This document shows positions 1 to 7,695 of a stretch of DNA of 64,000 nt, one piece after another. Source of the stretch: DASPHG01 sp963849605 (lineage in GTDB: Bacteria > Actinomycetota > Thermoleophilia > Solirubrobacterales > Thermoleophilaceae); assembly GCA_963849605.1 (NCBI GenBank), contig CAWKHX010000015.1, positions 62,001 through 126,000 on the forward strand, written 5' to 3'. A program made the translations under genes and the position numbers. Position 1 is the stretch's first letter. Every line of letters begins with the position of its first letter. Below the pieces are notes generated by a model. It was not told where the DNA came from. It saw only the letters and a list, made by a program, of their open reading frames with translations, and did no database searches.

Positions 1-273
1 GTCAGGGACGAGCTGGCGCGCCGCTTCCCCGACCTCGGGTTCGAGCGGCACAAGAAGATCACGGCGATCTCGTACGGCCGCAACCTCGTGATGGAGGAGG
101 GCGCGCGCGCGATGCGCGCATCGGGCGGAGTTTCCGCCCTCGCCGAGCTTGACGTGATCGACCAGAAGGCGTTCGAGCGCGAGATGGGCGCAATTCTTTC
201 CGGGCGCGAGGAGGACACGTTCCACATCTGGGACGTGCTCAACCTCGAAGCCTGGGTCAAATCTCGAATTTGA
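1..273 (+). CDS. Asparagine synthase-like lasso cyclase, C-terminal end (partial)
   Basis: Only the last 90 codons lie in the window; the reading frame is open from base 1 to the TGA at 271-273. The residues show the helical tail of asparagine-synthase-type amidotransferases: an Arg/Phe-rich stretch, a leucine/aspartate segment (LAELDVID), then an ending WDVLNLEAWV, as in the C-terminal domain of the AsnB fold. In lasso peptide clusters this family (protein C) adenylates an Asp or Glu side chain of the core and closes the macrolactam ring. The assignment rests mostly on context: a precursor gene follows 21 bp downstream, then a kinase and a B2 protease. The catalytic part lies outside the window, so a different asparagine synthase homologue cannot be excluded. 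Confidence 0.6.
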   Translation, partial: VRDELARRFPDLGFERHKKITAISYGRNLVMEEGARAMRASGGVSALAELDVIDQKAFEREMGAILSGREEDTFHIWDVLNLEAWVKSRI

Positions 274-278
274 AGCGG

Positions 279-285
279 AGGAGGT
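279..285 (+). promoter_or_regulatory. Strong ribosome binding site of the RiPP precursor
   Basis: AGGAGGT sits 9 bases before the GTG at 295. It is close to the ideal anti-16S match and among the clearest Shine-Dalgarno sites in the window, where many starts have weak or no such site. It fixes the precursor start and fits the need to make far more precursor than enzyme. Confidence 0.75.
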
Positions 286-294
286 GAATACACG

Positions 295-450
295 GTGGAA
301 ACCCCCAAGAAGGAGACGCAGAAGGACTACGAGCCGATGAAGGTGGCCGAGGTGGGCCATGTCGGCGAGGTCCTGGAAGGTGGTGGCGGCAAGCTCAGCG
401 TCGTCGCGGCCGACTCAGGCGACGCACGCAAGCCGAAGGGGCAGGGCTGA
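295..450 (+). CDS. Lasso-type RiPP precursor peptide (51 aa)
   Basis: This small gene encodes a 51-residue peptide starting at GTG behind a strong ribosome binding site. Residues 12-29 align to the lasso leader pattern Y-x2-P-x-L-x3-G-x-F-x3-T-x-G: Tyr12, aliphatic Val17 at +5, Gly21 at +9, Val23 at +11 and Gly29 at +17. Pro14 is one place early, and Leu27 stands where Thr is usual. The remainder is GGGGKLSVVAADSGD followed by a basic, Gly-rich end (ARKPKGQG). Core start is uncertain: cutting before Gly29 leaves no acidic residue at positions 7-9, whereas cutting before Gly32 puts Asp40 at position 9 for a nine-residue ring. It lies between the cyclase tail and the kinase and B2 genes. Family assignment is inferred from leader pattern plus neighbours. 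Confidence 0.7.
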   Translation: METPKKETQKDYEPMKVAEVGHVGEVLEGGGGKLSVVAADSGDARKPKGQG

Positions 451-532
451 TCACCGCCATGAGATCGCTCGGCCCGGTGCGATGGACGGCACCACCGTCC
501 ATCCGCCGGGCTCGAGCGGGATCATGTAGCTA

Positions 533-1336
533 GTGGATCTGACGATCGCCGGGAAAACCTTGGCGGCGCCCTCGCCGCCTGACATATCCGATGCCTCGGC
601 GACCGTCTGGCGCGACGACAAGGGCGGGGTGGTCGCCCTCGGACACACGGTCGACGACGAGCACTGGGTGCACGTGCCGGGCCGCGGGGCGTTCAGCTTC
701 CCGCCGCGGGCCGGTGGCGTCACCGCCGTGCCGGAGCCGGGCACGGACCGCGAGCTCGTCGAGGACACGTTCCGCCGAATGATCCTGCCGCTCGCGCTGC
801 AGGCGCAGGGGCACGAGGTCCTTCACGCAAGCGCCGTCCGCACGCCCGCAGGGGTCATCGCGCTCTGCGCCGTGGCCGGCACGGGCAAGTCGACCCTCGC
901 GTGCGCGTTGGGCAACCGCGGACACCGCCTCTGGGCCGACGACGCTGTCTGCCTGGAGCTGAGCCGCGACGCGGTGCACGTGCGCCCGCTCCCGTTCACG
1001 CTGCGGCTGCGCCCGGCGTCCGCCGCCTTCTTCGGCGGCGCGCCGCGCCAGGGCGCGGTCCGCGCGCCCGGGGAGACGGCTCCGCTGACGCGCATCTTCG
1101 TGCTCGAGCGCGCGGAGAGCGGCGGACCGGAGATCGAGCGCCTGACGGCTACCGCGGCGTTCCGCGACGTGCTCACGCACGGCTACTGCTTCAGCATGCA
1201 GGACCGCGTGCGCAACGCCGCGATGGTGCGGAACTACCTCGAGCTCGTCGATCGCGTCCCGGTGCACCGGGTCAGGTTCTCGGACGGCTTCGACCGGCTG
1301 GACGCGACGCTCGACGTGATCGAAGCGGCGGAGTGA
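533..1336 (+). CDS. HPr kinase-like P-loop kinase of the lasso cluster
   Basis: This 267-residue protein has a Walker A loop GTGKST at residues 116-121, preceded by a conserved HAS segment (98-100) and followed by an ADDAV motif (135-139). These match the catalytic half of HPr kinase/phosphorylase (HprK), without the N-terminal regulatory domain of true HprK. Related enzymes in lasso clusters phosphorylate a Ser of the precursor, as known for paeninodin. Here the precursor ends in Gly, so the target would have to be an internal Ser (35 or 41) or something else. The GTG start is set by an in-frame TAG at 527-529. Its stop overlaps the next start in a GTGA junction, indicating translational coupling. 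The family call is firm; the substrate is inference. Confidence 0.82.
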   Translation: MDLTIAGKTLAAPSPPDISDASATVWRDDKGGVVALGHTVDDEHWVHVPGRGAFSFPPRAGGVTAVPEPGTDRELVEDTFRRMILPLALQAQGHEVLHASAVRTPAGVIALCAVAGTGKSTLACALGNRGHRLWADDAVCLELSRDAVHVRPLPFTLRLRPASAAFFGGAPRQGAVRAPGETAPLTRIFVLERAESGGPEIERLTATAAFRDVLTHGYCFSMQDRVRNAAMVRNYLELVDRVPVHRVRFSDGFDRLDATLDVIEAAE

Positions 1337-1872
1337 AGCTGCCGCTCCACAGGCGAATCGCGGGCCGGGCGCGTGTCATCCGCGGCTGCATCCGGTCGCC
1401 CGGCGACGTGTGGCTCGCGGCCCGCATGGCCGCCTGGCGGCTCGCGGTGCCGCTGCTCAAGTGGCGCCTGCCGCTCCCCCGCCTCGCCCGGCTGATGTGG
1501 ACGGGCAGCAGGCGCGCCGAGCGCGACGGCGGCCGCGAGCAGCGGATCGTCACGCTCTCGGAGGCGCTCTGTGGCCCGCACGGCGGGCGCGTGCTCGACA
1601 ACTGCCTCGAACGCAGCCTCGTCTCCTACCGGTTCCTGTCCCAGGCGGGGGCCGACCCAGAGCTCGCGTTCGGCGTCGCGCGAGACCGGGACGACCCGGT
1701 GCGCGGACATGCCTGGGTCAGGCTCGACGGCGAGCCCGTGCACGACTCGGCCGTGGCGCTCGAGCGGTTCGAGGAGCTGGGAGCGTTCGGGCAGGGCGGC
1801 GTGCTCAGCTCGAGCCGCGGGCCCTCCGGCGCGCCCGCAGCCACCCCGCCACTGCCGGGCCGGTCGCCTTGA
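1333..1872 (+). CDS. Lasso peptide B2 protein, transglutaminase-like leader protease
   Basis: This 179-residue protein belongs to the transglutaminase-like cysteine protease family (lasso B2). The expected triad is visible: Cys91 in DNCLERSL, His126 in GHAWV and Asp132 in LDGEPV. In lasso maturation B2 removes the leader, delivered by a PqqD-like recognition protein (B1), before ring closure. No B1 is seen in the window and no such domain is fused to this protein, so B1 must lie upstream or be replaced. The GTG start overlaps the kinase stop by 4 bp. The last 20 residues are Pro/Ala-rich. The 3' end overlaps the opposite-strand nucleotidyltransferase gene by 68 bp. Confidence 0.85.
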   Translation: MKLPLHRRIAGRARVIRGCIRSPGDVWLAARMAAWRLAVPLLKWRLPLPRLARLMWTGSRRAERDGGREQRIVTLSEALCGPHGGRVLDNCLERSLVSYRFLSQAGADPELAFGVARDRDDPVRGHAWVRLDGEPVHDSAVALERFEELGAFGQGGVLSSSRGPSGAPAATPPLPGRSP

Positions 1873-2758
1873 CGAGCCACGCGAGCCTGCGGGGATAGGA
1901 CAGCGCGAGCCCGAGCCGTCCCCGCCGGGCGACCGGGTACCACGCGCGCATGAAATCGGGCTCGGGGAAGACGCGGCGCAGTGCGATCTGCAGCTTCGGC
2001 ATGAGTCCCGGTGTGTTCGCCAGCCTGTTGACGGTCCAGGACGAGTAGGGAACGGACTCGGCGAACATTGCCGTCTCGACGCTGCGCTCGGCGGTGAGCT
2101 CGAGCCGCGCGGTGACCTCGCAGCCCTCGGGGACCATCTCGAGCCCCGCGGCGAACGCTCCCTCGGCACCGAGCCGCTTCGACAGCCCGGCCGCAGCCTC
2201 CCAGGCGCCGGCCGACGACCGCTCGAGCGCACGCGAGAGGTCGAGCAGCGTCTTCTGCTCGTCGGACCCGTGCACGGTCGCGTGCAGCGCCACCTGCAGC
2301 GCGCGGGCGGGCTCGGACATGACCTCGAGGTCGGCGCCTCCCACCTCCATGAGCTCCGTCTGCTCGCTGAGGACGCCCCACGCATGGTCGTCGTCGGCTC
2401 CGATTCCCACGAGCGTGCGATGCAGGTCGACGTGCATCTGGTCCCGCAGCCTCACCCACAGCTTCGCGTGGTGCACATGCGTCGGCGCGAGCTCCTCGGC
2501 GCGCTCGCGGTAGCCGAGCCGCGCAAGGATCCGTCCCGCGTAGGCGAAGGCGTGGGGCGCGACGAGCAGGTCGACGTCGCCGTACATCCGCGGCTCGCGC
2601 TCGTCGTAGAGCCAGCGGTCGAACGAGGCGCCCTTGAGGAGGATCGAGCGGACCCCGGCCTCGCTCAGCGCCGCCGTTACCTCAGCCGCCGCCGCGTCCA
2701 CGACGATCGCCATCGCAGCCGCCTGAACGGGGTCCCACGGAGTCTCATGCCCGGACAC
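1805..2758 (-). CDS. Nucleotidyltransferase family protein beside the lasso cluster
   Basis: This 317-residue protein matches the uncharacterised nucleotidyltransferase family found in many RiPP clusters (NTP_transf_5 type). A LLKGASFDRWLY segment comes near residue 40, followed by GDVDLLV with Asp61 and Asp63 as likely metal ligands; this is the pol-beta-like hG-(x)n-DhD signature. Nucleotidyltransferase-like genes recur next to kinase-containing lasso clusters, so a tailoring or regulatory role is plausible, but no reaction is known. It is convergent with and overlaps the B2 gene by 68 bp, so the two transcripts would be antisense to each other. The chosen start is GTG; an internal ATG 16 codons on is an alternative. 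Confidence 0.72.
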   Translation of the reverse strand: MSGHETPWDPVQAAAMAIVVDAAAAEVTAALSEAGVRSILLKGASFDRWLYDEREPRMYGDVDLLVAPHAFAYAGRILARLGYRERAEELAPTHVHHAKLWVRLRDQMHVDLHRTLVGIGADDDHAWGVLSEQTELMEVGGADLEVMSEPARALQVALHATVHGSDEQKTLLDLSRALERSSAGAWEAAAGLSKRLGAEGAFAAGLEMVPEGCEVTARLELTAERSVETAMFAESVPYSSWTVNRLANTPGLMPKLQIALRRVFPEPDFMRAWYPVARRGRLGLALSYPRRLAWLVKATGPAVAGWLRARRRARGSS

Positions 2759-2817
2759 GGGTTCATCATCGCGCGTGGCGCGGGCGAATCCGCCCCCGCG
2801 CCACGTACGCTGACGCG

Positions 2818-4107
2818 ATGCCGAGCGACGACCGCGACGAGCTCCACGACGCCCGGTCGCTGAACCAGCGCTTGCGGGTCGAGCGCGAGCGGCTCGAGGA
2901 TCCGCGCCACGCGCTCTCCCACGCCGCCGGCGCCGTGTTCCGGCCGCTCAGGTGGCGCGCCCGCCGGATCGCGATCCGGGCCTACCGGGCGCTCTTCCGC
3001 CGCAACCGGCCCGACTACAGCCGTGAGTTCCGCGCATATACGGCTCGCCGGCCCCAGGTCACCGGCGCAGACCGTCCGCGCGTGCTTCACGCGATCGGGA
3101 ACTTCAGGACGGGCGGGTCGGCGCGGCTGGTGGTCGACCTCGTCGAGGGACTCGGTTCCGAGTACGAGCAGAAGGTGCTGGTGCGCGAGGACCCGCCCGT
3201 CAAGGGCTACGAGGGAATCCCTATCGACGTTTACCCCGAGCTCTCGAGCTCGCGCGCCCTCAGGCGACTGTTCGCGCGCTTCCGGCCGGACATCGTCCAC
3301 GTCCACTACCTGGCGGACTACAAGCGGACCGACAGCGACGACGACTACCGCTGGTACATCCACGTGTTCGACGCGGCCGAACAGGCGGGCGCGAAGGTAA
3401 TAGAGAACGTGAACATCCCGACCGAGCCGTATCGGAGCGACGCCGTCGAGCGGTACGTGTTCGTCAGCGACTACGTCAGCCGGCGCTTCGCTCGCGACGG
3501 CGACCCGGTGAGCGTCGTGTACCCCGGGTCGGATCTCGACTTCTTCCGCCCACCGGCCGACGGCGACCGGCCGCAGAACACGATCGGCCTCGTCTACCGC
3601 CTGGAGCCCGACAAGCTCAACGAAGGCTCGTTCGACCCGCTCGTCGAGGTCCTTCGCAGGCGGCCCGACGCTCGCGCTCTGGTCGTCGGCGGCGGCCAGC
3701 TGCTGTCGGTGTACGAGCGCAAGGCCGCCGAGGCGGGCGTGCAGGACCGCGTGACGTTCACGGGCTACGTCGCGTACGACGACCTGCCCGGCTGGTACGC
3801 GCGGATGAACGTCTTCGTCGCTCCGGTCCACAGCGAGAGCTTCGGCCACGTGAGCGTGCTCGCGATGGGCATGGAGCTCCCCGTCGCCGGATACGACGTC
3901 GGCGCGCTCGGCGAGATCCTCGGCGAGCCGGCCCTGCTCGCGCCTCCGGAGGATTCACGCGCGCTTGCGGACATCCTGAGCGGACTGCTCGACGAGCCGG
4001 GCCGCATCAGTGAGCTCGGCGCGGCCAACCGGCGCCGGGCCGAGGAGCGGTTCTCGGTCGACGCGATGGTGGACGCGTACCGGTCGCTCTACAAAAACTG
4101 CCTGTGA
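2818..4107 (+). CDS. Glycosyltransferase family 4
   Basis: This 429-residue protein has a basic, helical N-terminus (about 75 residues) before a GT-B fold. The N-terminal Rossmann half begins at PRVLHAIGNFRTGGSARLV, where the gly-rich acceptor loop is typical of GT4 enzymes; the donor half starts near IGLVYRLEPDKLNEG. Instead of the usual E-x7-E it reads SESFGHVSVLAMG, so the second glutamate is missing from the expected place. It probably adds a hexose to a lipid-linked glycan at the inner membrane face; donor and linkage cannot be read. It is divergent from the nucleotidyltransferase (59-bp gap), and its stop overlaps the next ATG by one base (TGATG). Confidence 0.88.
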   Translation: MPSDDRDELHDARSLNQRLRVERERLEDPRHALSHAAGAVFRPLRWRARRIAIRAYRALFRRNRPDYSREFRAYTARRPQVTGADRPRVLHAIGNFRTGGSARLVVDLVEGLGSEYEQKVLVREDPPVKGYEGIPIDVYPELSSSRALRRLFARFRPDIVHVHYLADYKRTDSDDDYRWYIHVFDAAEQAGAKVIENVNIPTEPYRSDAVERYVFVSDYVSRRFARDGDPVSVVYPGSDLDFFRPPADGDRPQNTIGLVYRLEPDKLNEGSFDPLVEVLRRRPDARALVVGGGQLLSVYERKAAEAGVQDRVTFTGYVAYDDLPGWYARMNVFVAPVHSESFGHVSVLAMGMELPVAGYDVGALGEILGEPALLAPPEDSRALADILSGLLDEPGRISELGAANRRRAEERFSVDAMVDAYRSLYKNCL

Positions 4108-5264
4108 TGCGTCGCTCGACGTGTCTCGTCGTGTTCACGGCGACTCTCGTCCTCGGCTCGACGGCTCAGGCGGATCCGCAGCTCGTCGACGTCGCAACGA
4201 CGACACAGCCGGTCTATGTCGCGTCACCGCCGAACGACCCCTCGCGCATTTTCATGGTCGAGCAGCCGGGGGAGATCCGTGTTGTCGACCACGGTCGCCT
4301 GCTCGAGCGGCGATTCCTCGATGTGTCCGACCGCGTCCGCGCGGGCGGGCTCCAGGGGCTGCTCTCGATGGCGTTCGCGCCGAACTACGAGCGCAACCGG
4401 CGGTTCTACGTGTACTTCACCGACGACCGCGACCGGATCCGCGTGGAGGAGTACCGCCGCTCACGCTCGGACCCGAACGTCGCGCGGCGGTCGAGCGGGA
4501 GGAAGCTTCTCGCGGTCGAGCTGCCGGACCTTCCCCCGAGCGACTACCCACACGTCGGCGGACAGCTTCAGTTCGGGCCCGACGGATTTCTGTACATCAG
4601 TACGGGAGACGGCTCGCGCGGATTCAGGGACTCGAAGCTGATCCGGGCGGCGCAGGATCGTCGCTCGCTGTTCGGAAAGCTCCTCCGAATCGATCCGGTG
4701 GCGAAGGGGCGCCGTTACGCCGTTCCCCGCTCGAACCCGTACGTCGGCCGCCGGGGGCGAGACGAGATCTTCGCCCGTGGCTTGCGCAACCCATGGCGGT
4801 TCTCATTCGACGGCCGGCGGATCCTGCTCGCCGATGACGGCGAGGAGAGCATCGAGGAGGTCAACCTGCTTCCGCTCCGCAGCCTCGGGGGTGTGAACTT
4901 CGGCTGGCCCGGATTCGAGGGCAGCAAGCGCCTCAAGCCGAACGCCCGCCGGCGGGGCGTCACGATGCCCATCTTCGAATATCCCCACCGCACCGACACC
5001 TTCCTGGGTGAGGACTGTGCCGGCGGGATCATCGGCGGCTACATCGTCCGGGACCCGACCCTCCCGAGCCTCTATGGCAGGTACCTGTACGGCGACTACT
5101 GCTTCTGGGAGGTGCGCAGCTTCGACCCGCGCGATCCTGCGGGCACCGACCGGCTCGAATTCGAGACATCGCCGCCCAACTCGTTCGGACAGGACGCGAC
5201 GGGGCGGATCTACGTCGCGTTCGAGGGCGGCCGGGTCGCGCAGGTCGTCGAGAGTGAGCCCTAG
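4107..5264 (+). CDS. Secreted PQQ-dependent sugar dehydrogenase (GSDH family)
   Basis: This 385-residue protein begins with a signal peptide (basic MRRST, hydrophobic core, cleavage near AQA-DPQ). The rest is a six-bladed beta-propeller of the soluble glucose/sorbosone dehydrogenase family. Visible marks are HVGGQLQFGPDGFLYISTGDG (shown in part), the GLRNPWRFSFD blade motif and an EDCAGGIIGGY / YLYGDYC cysteine-containing end. Such enzymes oxidise aldoses outside the membrane with PQQ and calcium, though many paralogues are uncharacterised. A GTG lies directly before the chosen ATG. It is coupled to the upstream GT4 and ends in a CTAG shared with the deacetylase stop on the other strand. Placement in a glycan island suggests a sugar substrate, but this is inference. 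Confidence 0.85.
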   Translation: MRRSTCLVVFTATLVLGSTAQADPQLVDVATTTQPVYVASPPNDPSRIFMVEQPGEIRVVDHGRLLERRFLDVSDRVRAGGLQGLLSMAFAPNYERNRRFYVYFTDDRDRIRVEEYRRSRSDPNVARRSSGRKLLAVELPDLPPSDYPHVGGQLQFGPDGFLYISTGDGSRGFRDSKLIRAAQDRRSLFGKLLRIDPVAKGRRYAVPRSNPYVGRRGRDEIFARGLRNPWRFSFDGRRILLADDGEESIEEVNLLPLRSLGGVNFGWPGFEGSKRLKPNARRRGVTMPIFEYPHRTDTFLGEDCAGGIIGGYIVRDPTLPSLYGRYLYGDYCFWEVRSFDPRDPAGTDRLEFETSPPNSFGQDATGRIYVAFEGGRVAQVVESEP

Positions 5265-6193
5265 CGCTGCCGCAACACGCGGACGAGGTCGAGCGCGAAG
5301 CGCGAGGTCGAGCCGAACCCGGGCTCGAAGCGCCCGATCAGCAGCGGGTCGGTCTCCGGCATCGCCGCCTCGGGATCCATCGTGAAGCCCTCCTCGTATC
5401 CCTTGGCCCTGGCGCGCGCAGCGACACGCGCGTCCGCGCTGCCATGGGGATAGGCGATCAAGTTCAGCGGCGCGCCGGTCACGCGCTCGAGCTCGTCGCG
5501 CCCCTCATCGAGCGCGGCATCGAGCTGGGGGTCGTCGAGCGACCTCAGGTCGTGGTGCCGCCTCGTGTGGAAGCCAACCTCGAACCCGGCCTCGACGAGC
5601 GCGCGAACGGCCGCGGCGCGAAGGCCCGCTTCCGGCGGGTCCGGTCCAGCGACCTCGAGCAGCCGCGCGCTCTCCGCTTCGCGCTCCTCGATGGTCGCCG
5701 ACTGGATCGAGGCCGCGACCTCGTGGATCGATCGCCCCGCCAACGCGTCGTGGTCGGCGGCGCGCTGCAGCCGCTCCCACCAGAAGGAGAACGGCCGCTC
5801 GAGCGAGGCGCCGCACACGAAGAACGTCGCCGGCACGTTCGCGCGCGCGAGAATTGGCTTCGCCATCTCCGCGTGCGAGCCGAGGTCGTCGTCGAACGTG
5901 ACCGCGACCGGGACACGTTCGCCACGTCGCCGCGCCCCGATCGCCTCGCGCAGCCGCGACGCCGTCACCGGGCGGTAGTGACGCCGCAGGTGGCGAAGCT
6001 GCGACTCGAACCGAGCGGAAGCCAACTTGGGAACGAGCTCGCGCTCCGGGTCGCCCTGCGGGTCGCCGATGCGGTGATAGCCGAGCGCGACGCCGACCTT
6101 GCGGCCGGACAGCCGCAGCAGCCACAACGCCGGCAGCGCGACGAGACGGCCGACCCGGTTCACGGCGGCATGCCTCACCTGCCGGAGGCTCAC
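5261..6193 (-). CDS. Polysaccharide deacetylase (NodB homology domain)
   Basis: This 310-residue protein is a carbohydrate esterase family 4-type deacetylase. VAVTFDDDLGSHAEM carries the TFDD motif with the catalytic base and metal Asp, and HTRRHHDL supplies the His-x3-His metal pair. A conserved YPHG segment follows. No clear cleavable signal is seen; the N-terminus (LVALPALWLLRL) could be a short membrane-associated helix. It would remove N-acetyl or O-acetyl groups from a polymer or lipid-linked sugar. The GTG start at 6193 overlaps the flippase stop (GTGA), so the open frame upstream of it is not coding. It is the last gene of a three-gene minus-strand operon with a flippase and a GT4. 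Confidence 0.87.
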   Translation of the reverse strand: MSLRQVRHAAVNRVGRLVALPALWLLRLSGRKVGVALGYHRIGDPQGDPERELVPKLASARFESQLRHLRRHYRPVTASRLREAIGARRRGERVPVAVTFDDDLGSHAEMAKPILARANVPATFFVCGASLERPFSFWWERLQRAADHDALAGRSIHEVAASIQSATIEEREAESARLLEVAGPDPPEAGLRAAAVRALVEAGFEVGFHTRRHHDLRSLDDPQLDAALDEGRDELERVTGAPLNLIAYPHGSADARVAARARAKGYEEGFTMDPEAAMPETDPLLIGRFEPGFGSTSRFALDLVRVLRQR

Positions 6194-7695
6194 GCGGTCC
6201 GCCCCGTCGCTATCACGCGCCCACCGAGGCGCAGCGTGGCCCGCAGCGGGTCGCGGGCGAGGAGCAGCAGCCCGAGCGCGAGCAGCGCCTCCCCGGCCAG
6301 CACGCCCGCGATGCCTATCGCCCAACCTTGATCGCCGATCGAGGCCACCGCGATGCCCGCAGCGCCCGCGGCCAGGGCGACGCTCACTGGGCCGAGACAC
6401 TTGGCGACGACGCGTACGCCGAGGCGACTCCTCACCCACCAGCCCAGCAGAACGACCTCCGCGAACGCGCTCGCGAACCATCCGATTCCGATCGCGCTCG
6501 GCCCCACCGGCGTCACGAGCAAGAGCGCGAAGCCGAGCCACAGGACCGCGCTTACGGCCGCCGCGAGCAAGACCTTGGAGACCTCGCCGGCCGCGAACAG
6601 GTAGCCCTCGCACGGTACGCCGATCGGCGCGTTCACCATCGTCGCGGCACAGCCCCAGACGAGGATCCCGGCCGTGCCCTCCCAGCGGTCGCCGAGCAGC
6701 TCGGGCAGCAGGGTGTCCGCTCCCGCTGCGATCCCGACCAGCACGGGAGCCATCGCAACGCCGACCACGCCGATCGTGCGCTCGATCACGGGACGCGGGT
6801 TCTCGTCTGCGTCGAGCAGCCGAGACATCGCCGGGTACCCGACCCGCCAGAGGTTGAGGTAGAGCAGGACGGGGACGCTCATGATCCGGTAGGCGAGGCT
6901 CCAGAGCCCGAGCGTCGCGAACCCGGCGATCGCGGCGATCCCCGCGTTCAGGCCCTGGTCGCGCGCGGCCCCGACCACGTTGATCGCCTGGAACCGGACG
7001 CCGAACCGCAGAATGGGCCGGACGTGATGCCATCCCCACCGGGGGCGCAGGAATCCGAGCGGCCCGAGCCGCATCACGACCAGGCTGCCGACGAGGGCGC
7101 GCACGGGCGCCGCCGAGGCGAGGCCCCAGACCTCGGCGCCGGCCGCGACCGTCGCGATCGCCCAGATGTAGCTCGCCGCGACCTCGACCACCTCCGCCGT
7201 CGCGATCGTGCGGTAGGAGAGCTGGCGTTCGAGCACGAGCGCGTTGGGCAGCCGCAGGGTTGCGAGCGGCAGGGCGGTCAGCATGAGCGCCGGCACGAGC
7301 CCCTCCTTTCCGAACGGCCACGCCCCCGCCGTGAAGCAGGCGACCAGGGCGAGACTCGCCGCCAGTTGGAACGCGAGCACGGCCTGCAGCTCCCGTCGCT
7401 TCGGCGGCTCCGTCCGGCCGATCAAAGCGGCCCCGATTCCCGACTCGGAGAAGAACGTCGCGACCGCGATGATCGTCGTGCCGAGGGCGACCAGGCCGAA
7501 GTCGCGCGGCACGAGCAGGCGCGCCAACACGAGCGTCCCGACGAGGCCGAAGCCGAACGTCACGATGCTGCGCATCCCGAGCATCGCCGTGCCCTGCACG
7601 GCGCGCGTCTTGACCTCCTCGACGGTCAGCTCGTCGAGCGGCCCCGCCTCACCGAGGACGGCGTCGTCCTGGACCTCGTCCGGGTCGGAGGTCAC
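6190..7695 (-). CDS. Wzx-like polysaccharide flippase (MATE/MOP fold)
   Basis: This 501-residue multi-pass protein shows about 12-14 hydrophobic helices after an acidic cytoplasmic N-terminus (about 30 residues). The pattern TAMLGMRSIVTFGFGLVG is typical of the lipopolysaccharide biosynthesis/RfbX family that flips undecaprenyl-linked oligosaccharides across the membrane. It is one of two flippases in the window; the second is at 40274-41686. Its stop overlaps the deacetylase start, and its own start overlaps the stop of the GT4 upstream, so the three genes form a tightly coupled operon. Its cargo cannot be read from sequence. Confidence 0.88.
   Translation of the reverse strand: MTSDPDEVQDDAVLGEAGPLDELTVEEVKTRAVQGTAMLGMRSIVTFGFGLVGTLVLARLLVPRDFGLVALGTTIIAVATFFSESGIGAALIGRTEPPKRRELQAVLAFQLAASLALVACFTAGAWPFGKEGLVPALMLTALPLATLRLPNALVLERQLSYRTIATAEVVEVAASYIWAIATVAAGAEVWGLASAAPVRALVGSLVVMRLGPLGFLRPRWGWHHVRPILRFGVRFQAINVVGAARDQGLNAGIAAIAGFATLGLWSLAYRIMSVPVLLYLNLWRVGYPAMSRLLDADENPRPVIERTIGVVGVAMAPVLVGIAAGADTLLPELLGDRWEGTAGILVWGCAATMVNAPIGVPCEGYLFAAGEVSKVLLAAAVSAVLWLGFALLLVTPVGPSAIGIGWFASAFAEVVLLGWWVRSRLGVRVVAKCLGPVSVALAAGAAGIAVASIGDQGWAIGIAGVLAGEALLALGLLLLARDPLRATLRLGGRVIATGRTA

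Noticed and set aside
451..532. A possible small B1 (PqqD-like) gene between precursor and kinase
   Set aside because: The gap is only 82 bp and contains stops in the relevant frames, including TAG at 527-529, so a PqqD-like protein of about 80-90 residues cannot fit.
6194..7321. N-terminal extension of the deacetylase frame
   Set aside because: The extension overlaps the flippase in another frame and has no recognisable sequence; the GTGA junction at 6190-6193 marks the true start.
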